A stretch of DNA of 35,917 nt from Muribaculaceae bacterium (GTDB taxonomy: Bacteria; Bacteroidota; Bacteroidia; Bacteroidales; Muribaculaceae), in the NCBI GenBank assembly GCA_022509065.1, contig JAFLTY010000024.1:1-35917 (forward strand), read 5' to 3'. Positions 7,857 through 16,160 of the stretch are shown one piece after another (positions within the stretch are counted from its first letter, which is position 1; each line of letters begins with the position of its first letter). Both the position numbers and the translations under genes were made by a program. The notes beneath the pieces were generated by a model that saw only the letters and a list, made by a program, of their open reading frames with translations, was not told the origin of the DNA and ran no database searches.

Positions 7857-8258
7857 ATGGACTTTAAACGCATTTTTATAATTATCGCCGCTTGCATTTC
7901 GTTAACCGTGTCCAGTCTGGTGCCTCGAGCTGCAGCCGAGGGAGCCGCAATTAGTTTCAAACAGAAAGAATACAATTTTGGTATGGTTGATGAGAAAGGC
8001 GGCGGGGTCAGCCATGAATTTGAATTCACCAATACCGGAGACGCGCCTTTGGTCATCATATCAGCAACTGCATCATGTGGATGTACAAGGCCTACTTATC
8101 CTACAGAACCAATAGCACCTGGTAAAACCGGAGTAATAAAAGTCACCTATCTGCCCGAGGGTCGACCCGGAGAATTTGTGCGTATGGTTAAAGTTCGTAC
8201 AAATGCCGACAACGCAAAGAAAATCAACCTCAAGATTACCGGTAGTGTAAAAAAATAG
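7857..8258 (+). CDS. DUF1573 exported protein
   Basis: 133 residues. A signal peptide of about 27 residues (basic start, hydrophobic core, cut near AAAEG) is followed by one DUF1573 domain: KEYNFGMVDEKGG, then FTNTGDAPLVI and the characteristic SCGCTRPTYP, ending in the PGKTGVIKVTY and GEFVRMVKV strands. It is an Ig-like beta-sandwich of the periplasm or outer surface, widespread in Bacteroidota and of unknown molecular role. It is the first gene after the promoter at 7758 and lies six bases upstream of the DXS-like gene, with which it is probably co-transcribed; a functional link is not evident. Confidence 0.9.
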   Translation: MDFKRIFIIIAACISLTVSSLVPRAAAEGAAISFKQKEYNFGMVDEKGGGVSHEFEFTNTGDAPLVIISATASCGCTRPTYPTEPIAPGKTGVIKVTYLPEGRPGEFVRMVKVRTNADNAKKINLKITGSVKK

Positions 8259-8264
8259 AACGCT

Positions 8265-10019
8265 ATGGAACTCAAAGATATAAAATCGCCCGACGATATC
8301 CGTAACATGTCGTTGGAGCAACTTACTGATTTGGCTGCTCAAATAAGGTCTGCGCTGCTTTCCAAATTATCAAAACACGGAGGTCACATCGGACCAAATC
8401 TCGGCATGGTCGAGGCTATTATCGCAATGCATTATGTTTTTGACACTCCGCGTGACCAAATCGTTTTCGACGTCTCTCACCAGAGTTACACCCATAAGAT
8501 GCTTACCGGCCGAGCACAAGCGTTTATTGACGAGGAGCATTATGACGATGTCACAGGCTATACTAATCCTGACGAAAGTCCTTACGACCTTTTCACAATC
8601 GGACATACCTCGACATCAGTATCGTTGGCTACAGGACTTGCAAAGGCTCGCGATCTGAAACAAGGCGATTGGAATGTGATTGCTGTCATCGGTGACGGGT
8701 CGCTAAGTGGAGGCGAAGCTTTCGAAGGCTTGGACAATGGCGCGGTACTCCATTCCAACTTTATCGTTATCGTTAATGACAACGATATGTCAATAGCCGA
8801 AAACCATGGCGGTTTGTACGCAGATTTGCATCTTCTGCGAACCACAAAGGGTAAAGCCGACAACAACTACTTCCGTTCGTTAGGTTATGCCTACCGTTTT
8901 GTAGAAAAAGGTAACGACCTGGAATCTCTCATCCGCGCTTTTGACGATGTCAAAGATTATCCTAATCCGGTGGTCGTGCATATAGTAACTGAAAAAGGAC
9001 ATGGTTATGCTCCAGCCGTAGCTGACAAAGAGCATTTCCACTGGGGGATGCCATTCAACATCGAAACCGGACAGCCGATCCACGCTGATGATGAGCCGGA
9101 CTTTTCGGATTTCACATACGACATATTAACAGATCTCAAGGACAAAGGCTCCGATATTGCCGTTATAACAGCCGGTACACCTACAGTGAGTGGTTTCACA
9201 GCCGACAGAAGGCGGCTGTGGGGTTCGCGGTTCATCGATGTGGGTATAGCTGAAGAACAAGCAGCTGCGATGGCTTCAGGATTGGCAAAAAACGGTGTGC
9301 GTCCTTTCTGGGGGGTATATTCTTCATTTGTCCAAAGAGCCTACGACCAGATTTCTCAAGATATTGCCATCAATAAGAGCCCTGTTGTCATAGCCGTTTT
9401 CGGCGCTTCTGTTTTCGGCATGAACGATGTGACTCATTTAGGTTGGTTTGATCAGTCGCTTCTGGCCAACATTCCAAACGTCGTAATGTTGGCGCCAGCG
9501 GACAAAGCGGAATATGAATCTATGGTAAAATGGGCATTATCGCAGACGACATATCCTGTTATAATCCGTGTGCCGGGTGGACCGCTAAAAAATCTCAATA
9601 TAGAAGTAGACGAGGATTACCAAGATATTAACACTTACAAAGTGATACGTTCCGGCCACGATATTGCCATAATAGCGGCAGGACACATGCTCGGTACAGC
9701 GTTGGCTGCAGCAGACGTTTTGGAAAAAGAAGGCATGCGACCCACAGTTATCAATCCACGTTATCTGAGCGGTATCGACGAGGAACTACTGTCCTCGTTA
9801 TCTCCGGATCATCGCGCCGTGTTAACTGTCGAAGACGCACTATTGGATGGAGGTGTGGGACAAAAGATAGCCTCTTTCTACGCCGACCGGCCAATGATGG
9901 TTCGTAACCTTGGATTACCTAAGGTGTTCCTGGACCGTTATGACGCCCATGAGGTAGCAATGGATGCACATCTCACCGTCGAAGGCATCGTTGAACAAGC
10001 ACGAAACGTGTTTAAATAA
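8265..10019 (+). CDS. Divergent DXS-like thiamine diphosphate enzyme
   Basis: 584 residues, shorter than typical 1-deoxy-xylulose-5-phosphate synthase (about 620-640). The domain order is that of DXS: a TPP-binding domain with GHIGPNLGMVEAI, the VFDVSHQSYTHKMLTGR segment and IGDGSLSGGEAFEGLDN plus NDNDMSIAEN; a transketolase pyrimidine domain with DVGIAEEQAAAMASGLAKNG; and a C-terminal transketolase domain. Motifs depart from classical DXS: SHQSYTH for GHQ-YPHK, and FGMNDVTHLGWFD where DXS usually has a GADG-THQG-type segment. It belongs to the short DXS-like branch common in Bacteroidota; it may make DXP or act on another ketose or aldehyde. I give no symbol because a standard dxs may exist elsewhere. 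Confidence 0.85.
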   Translation: MELKDIKSPDDIRNMSLEQLTDLAAQIRSALLSKLSKHGGHIGPNLGMVEAIIAMHYVFDTPRDQIVFDVSHQSYTHKMLTGRAQAFIDEEHYDDVTGYTNPDESPYDLFTIGHTSTSVSLATGLAKARDLKQGDWNVIAVIGDGSLSGGEAFEGLDNGAVLHSNFIVIVNDNDMSIAENHGGLYADLHLLRTTKGKADNNYFRSLGYAYRFVEKGNDLESLIRAFDDVKDYPNPVVVHIVTEKGHGYAPAVADKEHFHWGMPFNIETGQPIHADDEPDFSDFTYDILTDLKDKGSDIAVITAGTPTVSGFTADRRRLWGSRFIDVGIAEEQAAAMASGLAKNGVRPFWGVYSSFVQRAYDQISQDIAINKSPVVIAVFGASVFGMNDVTHLGWFDQSLLANIPNVVMLAPADKAEYESMVKWALSQTTYPVIIRVPGGPLKNLNIEVDEDYQDINTYKVIRSGHDIAIIAAGHMLGTALAAADVLEKEGMRPTVINPRYLSGIDEELLSSLSPDHRAVLTVEDALLDGGVGQKIASFYADRPMMVRNLGLPKVFLDRYDAHEVAMDAHLTVEGIVEQARNVFK

Positions 10020-10047
10020 AATAATATAACAAAGTCGAAGCTACATT

Positions 10048-11439
10048 ATGTTTCATCGCAAATTTGTCATCTTCATTACGTTGGCATCACTCCCGGTCAC
10101 AGGATTGATAACTTCATGTAATGGAGATGGAAATGGCGATGATGACAAATATCACTTACCGGACACTTTAAGAGTAGCCACGCTTTACAGCCCTCTTTCA
10201 TATTTCCTTTATCGAGGAGATACTTTGGGATATGATTACACTCTCCTCAAAGATTTTGCAAAAGACAAAGGCATAGAGTTTGAAATAACAGTCGCCCCAA
10301 GTTTGGACAAGGCTGTCGAGATGCTCGATTCAAACGCAGTTCACCTCGTTGCATACAGTATACCGGTCACCTCCGATTTCCGAAGACATGTTATACCGTG
10401 CGGACCCGAGAACTATACTACTCAAGTGCTTGTCCAGCCAAAGTCCAAGTCTGAAAACATGATAACAGATGTGACTGAACTTATAGATCGCGACGTGTGG
10501 GTACAACCCAACTCCAAATATCAGCAGCGTCTTGAAAATCTCAACCGAGAACTTGGAGGAGGCATCAATATTCATATCATTGAGCGTGACACAATAGCTG
10601 ACGAAGACATCGTAGCCATGGTGTCCAATCATCAGATTCCATTGTCCATAGTTGACAGTGATGTTGCTCGCTTTCTGCGCAACTATTATAAGGATATAGA
10701 TGTTTCTCTCCCCCTCAGTTTGGCTCAACGTTCTTCATGGGGCGTGTCATTGGCAAATGAGTGGCTGGCAGACAGCATAACAGCTTGGTTTGACACTGAT
10801 AACGCGCGGAAGAAAAGCGCCGCGCTTTTTCAGCAATATTATGAGTCAAGTCGAAAAGATCCCGAATTTGATTTTTATTTCACATTGACTAAAGGAAGAG
10901 TATCGCCATACGATGAAGTTTTCAAAAACAATGCCAAACGAATAAGTTGGGACTGGAGGCTTTTGGCAGCGCAAGGGTTTGTCGAAAGCCGTTTTAACAA
11001 TAACCTTGAATCGTGGGCAGGTGCCCGTGGCATCATGCAGGTCATGCCATCGACAGCCGAAGCGCATGGCATTGACCCCGGAAACCTTGACAATCCGTAC
11101 GTAAGTATATCAGTAGCAACCGATGTACTTAAAACCACACGTGACATTCTGAGTCCTTTTGTCAGCGACCCCGAAGAACTCCAAAAGTTCACTGTAGCCG
11201 CTTATAATTCCGGAGTCGCCCATATACTCGACGCCATTGCACTTGCAAAAAAACACAACCTCAAGCCCGACGTTTGGAAAGATAATGTAGAACGTGCGCT
11301 TCTAATGAAAGGCCAACCCGTCTATTACAACGACTCAATAGTAAAATATGGATACTTCAGAGGACAGCAGACACGCATCTATGTTGATTATGTCATCAAC
11401 GTTTACGAACATATTAAAAAACAAATACCTAACAACTAA
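10048..11439 (+). CDS. MltF-like membrane-bound lytic murein transglycosylase
   Basis: 463 residues. A lipoprotein signal ends in LITSC (Cys near residue 24). Residues ~40-260 form a periplasmic solute-binding (SBP_bac_3-like) domain (LRVATLYSPLSYF, LGYDYTLLKDFAKDKGIEF). The C-terminal ~180 residues are an SLT goose-lysozyme-like domain: the catalytic Glu lies in GFVESRFN, followed by ARGIMQVMPSTAEAHGI and VAAYNSGV. This two-domain layout is that of MltF, which cleaves peptidoglycan to 1,6-anhydro products and is anchored to the outer membrane. It lies 28 bases after the DXS-like gene in the same direction, probably in one operon. Confidence 0.92.
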   Translation: MFHRKFVIFITLASLPVTGLITSCNGDGNGDDDKYHLPDTLRVATLYSPLSYFLYRGDTLGYDYTLLKDFAKDKGIEFEITVAPSLDKAVEMLDSNAVHLVAYSIPVTSDFRRHVIPCGPENYTTQVLVQPKSKSENMITDVTELIDRDVWVQPNSKYQQRLENLNRELGGGINIHIIERDTIADEDIVAMVSNHQIPLSIVDSDVARFLRNYYKDIDVSLPLSLAQRSSWGVSLANEWLADSITAWFDTDNARKKSAALFQQYYESSRKDPEFDFYFTLTKGRVSPYDEVFKNNAKRISWDWRLLAAQGFVESRFNNNLESWAGARGIMQVMPSTAEAHGIDPGNLDNPYVSISVATDVLKTTRDILSPFVSDPEELQKFTVAAYNSGVAHILDAIALAKKHNLKPDVWKDNVERALLMKGQPVYYNDSIVKYGYFRGQQTRIYVDYVINVYEHIKKQIPNN

Positions 11440-11452
11440 TCATTTACCCGTC

Positions 11453-11992
11453 ATGAAAAAGAAAATTTTCTCTGTCGGCATCATCGCCGCTTTGTGTGGT
11501 TCAATGTTATTCACATCGTGCATAGGCAGTTTCCAACTTACCAATAAGTTGTTGAGTTGGAACAAATCGATAAGCAATAAATTTGTCAATGAACTTGTGT
11601 TCATCGCTTTTTGGGTTTTGCCGGTATATGAGGTGTCGGGATTGGCCGATTTCCTCGTACTTAACTCCATTGAATTCTGGAGTGGAAGTAGCCCTCTCGC
11701 TTATGGCAAATATAAGTTGGAAGGCGACCATGGAGAGCGCTATATCGTTGAATGCAATAAAAAAGGGTATATTGTCACTGATCTTACGCACGACACCACA
11801 TTCCGCTTTGGCTTCAATCCCGACACCAAAGAGTGGAGCTATGATGCCAACGGCCAAAAAATAGTCTTCATGACTTTTATCGATGATAACCATATTCAGA
11901 TGCCTCTCCCTGACGGTCAAAACATAGTGGTGACACCGGATGCCTCCGGTCTATATGCGTACGAGGCTCAATGCGAGTTGCACGACGCATAA
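11453..11992 (+). CDS. DUF3332 family lipoprotein
   Basis: 179 residues from the ATG at 11453; the frame is open further upstream inside the preceding gene, but this ATG gives a clean lipoprotein signal (MKKKIFSVG..., lipobox LFTSC). The mature part has the DUF3332 pattern: SFQLTNKLLSWN, NKFVNELVFIAFWVLPVYE, a hydrophobic segment containing SIEFWSGSSPLA, then a soluble beta-rich tail. Bacteroidota homologues are envelope proteins without a defined function. It starts 13 bases after the MltF-like gene, so it is probably co-transcribed and acts in the envelope. Confidence 0.88.
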   Translation: MKKKIFSVGIIAALCGSMLFTSCIGSFQLTNKLLSWNKSISNKFVNELVFIAFWVLPVYEVSGLADFLVLNSIEFWSGSSPLAYGKYKLEGDHGERYIVECNKKGYIVTDLTHDTTFRFGFNPDTKEWSYDANGQKIVFMTFIDDNHIQMPLPDGQNIVVTPDASGLYAYEAQCELHDA

Positions 11993-12058
11993 GTACGTTT
12001 CTTCATTCTCTATTACACAAATCTGCAAAAACAAAAGGAATAAAACATTTCCGAGGTC

Positions 12059-12090
12059 TTTGGGAGATTAATTTAAATTCCTTAATTTTG
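12059..12090 (+). promoter_or_regulatory. Promoter of the 2-oxoacid:ferredoxin oxidoreductase operon
   Basis: TTTG at 12059-12062, a 20-base spacer and TAATTTTG at 12083-12090. The predicted leader of ~75 bases holds a hairpin, GCGTT (12100-12104) with AACGC (12111-12115), flanked by GTT/AAC. Confidence 0.7.
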
Positions 12091-12170
12091 TAGTTGGAAG
12101 CGTTAATAAAAACGCAACCATTGATTTTGTATCCTTAAATCAGTTATTAATCTTTTCCGATATTATCATC

Positions 12171-12401
12171 ATGGCAAAAGTCAAAGGAGCTGTAACAATA
12201 GATGATGCCCGTTGCAAAGGGTGTGATCTTTGCGTGGTGGCATGTCCCACAGATGTCTTGGGGCTCCATCCCAATGAAGTCAATGACCGAGGCTATCATT
12301 TTGCATATGTCGTAAACCCTGACGCATGCATAGGATGCGCCTCGTGCGCGCTTGTCTGCCCTGACGCGTGCATCGAAGTATATCGTGTAGTCGAAAAATA
12401 A
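12171..12401 (+). CDS. korD: 2-oxoacid:ferredoxin oxidoreductase, ferredoxin-like delta subunit
   Basis: 76 residues with two [4Fe-4S] cluster motifs, CKGCDLCVVACP and CIGCASCALVCP, about 35 residues apart. It is the delta (KorD/VorD/PorD-type) subunit that carries electrons from the thiamine centre to external ferredoxin. It is first in a four-gene operon in order delta-alpha-beta-gamma, 12 bases ahead of the alpha subunit. Cytosolic. The family cannot tell 2-oxoglutarate from branched-chain oxoacid specificity, so the symbol is provisional. Confidence 0.9.
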   Translation: MAKVKGAVTIDDARCKGCDLCVVACPTDVLGLHPNEVNDRGYHFAYVVNPDACIGCASCALVCPDACIEVYRVVEK

Positions 12402-12413
12402 ACCTGCAGTACC

Positions 12414-13505
12414 ATGGAAGAAGAAGTAAAACTAATGAAAGGCAACGAGGCCATAGCCCACGCTGCCATACGATATGGAGTAGACGGTTACTTCGGTTAT
12501 CCCATCACTCCGCAGAGCGAAGTTCTTGAGACCCTGGCAGCCGAAAAACCATGGGAAACAACCGGTATGGTTGTTCTTCAAGCCGAAAGCGAAGTTGCTG
12601 CTATCAATATGGTATATGGAGGGGCAGCTTCCGGCAAAGCTGTCATGACTTCCTCCTCAAGCCCCGGTGTCAGTCTTAAGCAAGAAGGCATATCATATAT
12701 AGCAGCTGCCGAATTGCCTGCGCTCATTGTCAATGTTATGCGTGGAGGCCCCGGCTTAGGCACCATACAACCCAGTCAGGCCGACTATTTTCAAGCCACC
12801 AAAGGAGGTGGCCACGGCGATTATCACCTTATTGTTCTCGCACCTGCCACCGTGCAGGAGATGGCTGATTTTGTTGGTCTCGGCATGGAACTGGCTTTTA
12901 AATACCGTAATCCGGCAATGATTCTTGCAGACGGTGTGGTAGGACAAATGATGGAGAAGGTTGTGCTTCCTCCCTTCCGCCCTCGTCGCACCGGTGAAGA
13001 AGTACGTCAACAGTGCCCCTGGGCAGCCACTGGACGTCACGGACGTAAAAAACACAATGTCATCACATCGCTCGAACTCGATTCTGCTGCCATGGAGGTG
13101 AATAATCTGCGGTTGCAGGAAACCTATCGCCGCATCAGCGAGAACGAAGTGCGTTTCAAGACGTATTTTACCGACGATGCAGAGTACCTTATCGTAGCTT
13201 TCGGTTCAGTGGCACGAATATGTCTTAAAGCTATCGAGGAAGCTCGTCAAAAAGGTGTTCGCGTAGGACTGTTGCGACCCATCACCTTATGGCCTTTCCC
13301 GACTGAGGAAGTCGCACGTCTGTCTCGTCAAACAAAGGGCATTCTCACTGTCGAACTAAATGCCGGTCAGATGATTGAGGATGTACGTCTGGCAGTCGAC
13401 GGTAAAGTTCCCGTGCATCATTTCGGACGAATGGGAGGAATAGTTCCAAATCCCAACGAAGTGCTCGAGGCTTTAAAGAAATATTTTCCGCAAACAGGAC
13501 TTTAA
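12414..13505 (+). CDS. korA: 2-oxoacid:ferredoxin oxidoreductase alpha subunit
   Basis: 363 residues. The N-terminal pyruvate-ferredoxin-oxidoreductase pyrimidine-binding domain opens with MKGNEAIAHAAIRYGVDGYFGYPITPQSEVLE; the core has SSSPGVSLKQEGISYIAAAE and VMRGGPGLGTIQPSQADY; domain II at the C-terminus ends in LNAGQMIEDVRLAV and FGRMGGIVPNP. With the beta subunit it forms the thiamine diphosphate site that decarboxylates a 2-oxoacid to an acyl-CoA while reducing ferredoxin. In Bacteroidota such enzymes serve 2-oxoglutarate or 2-ketoisovalerate metabolism, reversibly; which one applies here is unresolved. Second gene of the operon. Confidence 0.92.
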   Translation: MEEEVKLMKGNEAIAHAAIRYGVDGYFGYPITPQSEVLETLAAEKPWETTGMVVLQAESEVAAINMVYGGAASGKAVMTSSSSPGVSLKQEGISYIAAAELPALIVNVMRGGPGLGTIQPSQADYFQATKGGGHGDYHLIVLAPATVQEMADFVGLGMELAFKYRNPAMILADGVVGQMMEKVVLPPFRPRRTGEEVRQQCPWAATGRHGRKKHNVITSLELDSAAMEVNNLRLQETYRRISENEVRFKTYFTDDAEYLIVAFGSVARICLKAIEEARQKGVRVGLLRPITLWPFPTEEVARLSRQTKGILTVELNAGQMIEDVRLAVDGKVPVHHFGRMGGIVPNPNEVLEALKKYFPQTGL

Positions 13506-13525
13506 CTTCTTAAAATCGGAATATC

Positions 13526-14287
13526 ATGTCAGCACAAGATATTATAAAAGAGGAAAACAAGGTTTACGCACGCCCTGAACTGCTCACCGACGCCATCACA
13601 CACTACTGTCCTGGATGCAGTCACGGCGTAGTGCATAAGTTGGTTGCCGAAGTTGTAGCCGATTTAGGCATAGAAAATCGTACAGTTGGCGTAGCACCGG
13701 TAGGATGTGCTGTATTCGCCTATAATTATATAGATGTGGACTGGGTCGAAGCCGCACACGGACGCGCTCCAGCGGTAGCCACTGCTTTGAGCCGTCTCAA
13801 TCCCGGCAATGTCGTTTTCACCTATCAAGGTGACGGTGACCTGGCCGCTATAGGAACCGCTGAAACAATTCATGCGGCAAACCGAGGCGAAAACATAGTC
13901 ATCATCTTCATCAACAATGCTATTTATGGCATGACAGGAGGACAAATGGCTCCCACCACCCTCCTTGGTCAGAAAACTGCCACTACCCCTTACGGGAGAA
14001 CAGCCGAACTTAACGGGTATCCCATAAAAATCAGTGACTTGCTCGCTCAGCTTGACGGCACATGCTATGTCACACGTCAAGCCGTCCATACTCCGGCCGC
14101 TGTGCGCAAAGCAAAATCTGCGATTCGCAAAGCATTCGAAAACGCCATGGCTAAGAAAGGTACCTCGATAGTCGAAGTCGTTTCCACCTGTAACTCAGGT
14201 TGGAAAATGTCACCCGAAAAAGCAAATGAATGGATGGCACAGTATCTCACTGAAAAATATCCTCTTGGCGACCTCAAGAACCTGTAG
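13526..14287 (+). CDS. korB: 2-oxoacid:ferredoxin oxidoreductase beta subunit (TPP-binding)
   Basis: 253 residues. YCPGCSHGVVHKLV near the N-terminus and APVGCAVFAYNY are typical of the beta subunit; the TPP/Mg2+ motif is QGDGDLAAIGTAETIHAANRGENI...INNAIYGMTGGQMAPTT split across ~50 residues, with the GDGD and NN elements both present. It binds the diphosphate of thiamine and contacts the alpha subunit's pyrimidine domain. It lies 20 bases after the alpha gene. The length is slightly short but in range for Kor/Vor beta subunits (about 250-290). Confidence 0.92.
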   Translation: MSAQDIIKEENKVYARPELLTDAITHYCPGCSHGVVHKLVAEVVADLGIENRTVGVAPVGCAVFAYNYIDVDWVEAAHGRAPAVATALSRLNPGNVVFTYQGDGDLAAIGTAETIHAANRGENIVIIFINNAIYGMTGGQMAPTTLLGQKTATTPYGRTAELNGYPIKISDLLAQLDGTCYVTRQAVHTPAAVRKAKSAIRKAFENAMAKKGTSIVEVVSTCNSGWKMSPEKANEWMAQYLTEKYPLGDLKNL

Positions 14288-14329
14288 AGTGTCAGTACTA
14301 AAATTTCATCACGCAAAATCTCAAAAGCA

Positions 14330-14881
14330 ATGAAAGAAGAAATAATAATAGCCGGTTTTGGCGGTCAAGGTGTCCTTTCAATGGGCAAGATACTTGCTTA
14401 CGCAGGGCTTATGGACAACCGCGAAGTCACATGGATGCCCGCTTACGGACCCGAACAGCGAGGAGGTACGGCAAATGTAACTGTAATTGTCGACGAACTA
14501 CCTATTTCGTCACCTATTGTAGATACCTACGACACTGCTGTTATCTTGAATCAACAAAGCCTGGATAAATTCGAAAACAAGGTAAAACCTGGCGGCGTGC
14601 TTATTTATGACCCTTATGGCATCCATCGTCCCCCGACGCGCACCGATATTAAGATTGTCCCCGTTGAAGCTACGCGCGCAGCAATCGAAATGGGCAATTC
14701 AAAAACCTACAATATGTTGTTGCTGGGAGCACTTCTCGCATTACGTAACATTGTCCCGGACGAAGCTGTAATACGAGGTCTTAAGAAAACACTTCCCGAG
14801 CGTCATCACCATCTTATACCTCTCAATGCCGAGGCTATCTCCAAAGGCAAAGAGCTTGTAGCAAACTATTTGCAAGCATGA
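14330..14881 (+). CDS. korC: 2-oxoacid:ferredoxin oxidoreductase gamma subunit
   Basis: 183 residues. The family signature is complete: IIIAGFGGQGVLSMGKILAYAG, then MPAYGPEQRGGTANVTV and PIVDTYDTAVILNQQSLDKF. This subunit carries the CoA-binding or structural domain of the complex. It is the fourth gene of the delta-alpha-beta-gamma operon and its stop overlaps the start of the next small gene (ATGA at 14878-14881), suggesting the downstream protein is made in step with the enzyme. Confidence 0.92.
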   Translation: MKEEIIIAGFGGQGVLSMGKILAYAGLMDNREVTWMPAYGPEQRGGTANVTVIVDELPISSPIVDTYDTAVILNQQSLDKFENKVKPGGVLIYDPYGIHRPPTRTDIKIVPVEATRAAIEMGNSKTYNMLLLGALLALRNIVPDEAVIRGLKKTLPERHHHLIPLNAEAISKGKELVANYLQA

Positions 14882-15255
14882 GAAAAGATTTAGAACAATT
14901 ATCCGAGGATCTCGAAGGACTACCAACCTATGAGTTTTTGGTAAATAAACTGCCAGAATTAACCGATGAGGAAATCAACAAGGTTATAGACCATTTTTCG
15001 CTTATCGACCACTCGGGACAGTATCTTGCCAGTGGCGCAAGGTACCTCCATGCGGTTGATAGCGAAGGTTTTCGACGACATGTAGACCGAATGGTTGCTC
15101 TCGTTATAGACCGCGATCGCGAACATAGGTATTTAGCAGATTTACTCACTGCTATATATGGTGAAGATTACACCGACCACGTAGCGGAGCTTTCGGCCAA
15201 CGATGACAATTTCCGCAGACTTTACAAACGCCTGTATCCGGAGGGCGCACTTTAA
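14878..15255 (+). CDS. Conserved hypothetical protein coupled to the Kor operon
   Basis: 125 residues, soluble and mostly helical, acidic and rich in charged residues, with no signal peptide. Visible features are PTYEFLVNKLPELTDEEINKV, an HSGQYLASGARYLHA-like stretch, and a C-terminus around DNFRRLYKRLYPEG. No cysteine, metal site or nucleotide motif is evident. It starts inside the stop codon of korC (four-base overlap), which implies translational coupling and suggests an assembly or accessory role for the oxidoreductase; that is inference. I do not recognise a named family. Confidence 0.75.
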   Translation: MRKDLEQLSEDLEGLPTYEFLVNKLPELTDEEINKVIDHFSLIDHSGQYLASGARYLHAVDSEGFRRHVDRMVALVIDRDREHRYLADLLTAIYGEDYTDHVAELSANDDNFRRLYKRLYPEGAL

Positions 15256-15281
15256 AGACATAACTAATATTTTTTATTGTC

Positions 15282-16148
15282 ATGATAAAAAAGATATTAA
15301 CTTTCGCAACTGTCTTTCTTGCTGTTACAGCATGCGCCGGCAGTTCGCAAGACTCTAAAAACAATCAGGATATGACGACAGACAGCACAATGACAAAAAA
15401 CGACCGTCTCGTCGAAATAGAGACGACAGCCGGCAACATAGTAGTCAAACTTTTCGGCGACACTCCAAAACATCAAGAGAACTTTCTTAAACTTGTACGT
15501 GAAGGTGCCTATGACAGCACTCTTTTTCATCGCGTTATCGACAAATTCATGATACAGGCTGGTGATCCCGAAAGTAAGAATGCCAAACCCGGACAGATGT
15601 TAGGTAGCGGAGATGTTGGCTATACCATTGATGCAGAAATCGTTTATCCCAAACACTTTCACCACCGCGGAGCTTTGGCTGCCGCACGGCAGGGTGATCA
15701 GGTCAACCCCAAACGCGCTTCTTCAGGATGTCAGTTCTATATAGTGACGGGGAACACCATTGACGACAGAATGCTCGACCAAATGGCCAATGCCCAGTTG
15801 TACAACCAAAAAGAAGCAGAGTTCAGACGTCTTGCTGATGAACGAATGGACTCGATACGGGGCATGCAACTGGCCGGGGACTCTCAAGGTCTAATGAACT
15901 TGCAGAACGAACTGGTAGCCATGGTTGAAGAAAAATTCAAGGATACCCAAACTCCGCAACTCCCCGAGGAACTCAAGGCCAAATACAAAGAAGTTGGAGG
16001 AGCGCCTCATCTCGACGGACAATACACAGTGTTCGGAGAGGTTGTCAAAGGAATGGATGTCGTTGAAAAAATCGAACAGGCACAGACCGATCGAAACGAC
16101 CGTCCGGTCGAGGATATTCGCATCATCTCGATGAAGATTCTGGATTGA
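15282..16148 (+). CDS. Cyclophilin-type peptidyl-prolyl isomerase lipoprotein
   Basis: 288 residues. The lipobox is AVTAC at about residue 18, followed by a short polar linker. The cyclophilin domain starts near residue 46 (VEIETTAGNIVVKLFGDTPKHQENF) with FHRVIDKFMIQAGDP, a GALAAARQ-like segment, SSGCQFYIVTG and, after an insertion of ~60 charged helical residues, GQYTVFGEVVKGMDVV. The enzyme isomerises prolyl bonds of secreted proteins in the periplasm. The charged insertion between the YIVTG strand and the final strands is larger than in minimal bacterial cyclophilins but occurs in Bacteroidota. Twelve bases separate it from the peptidase gene downstream. Confidence 0.93.
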   Translation: MIKKILTFATVFLAVTACAGSSQDSKNNQDMTTDSTMTKNDRLVEIETTAGNIVVKLFGDTPKHQENFLKLVREGAYDSTLFHRVIDKFMIQAGDPESKNAKPGQMLGSGDVGYTIDAEIVYPKHFHHRGALAAARQGDQVNPKRASSGCQFYIVTGNTIDDRMLDQMANAQLYNQKEAEFRRLADERMDSIRGMQLAGDSQGLMNLQNELVAMVEEKFKDTQTPQLPEELKAKYKEVGGAPHLDGQYTVFGEVVKGMDVVEKIEQAQTDRNDRPVEDIRIISMKILD

Positions 16149-16160
16149 GCGATAAAATAA

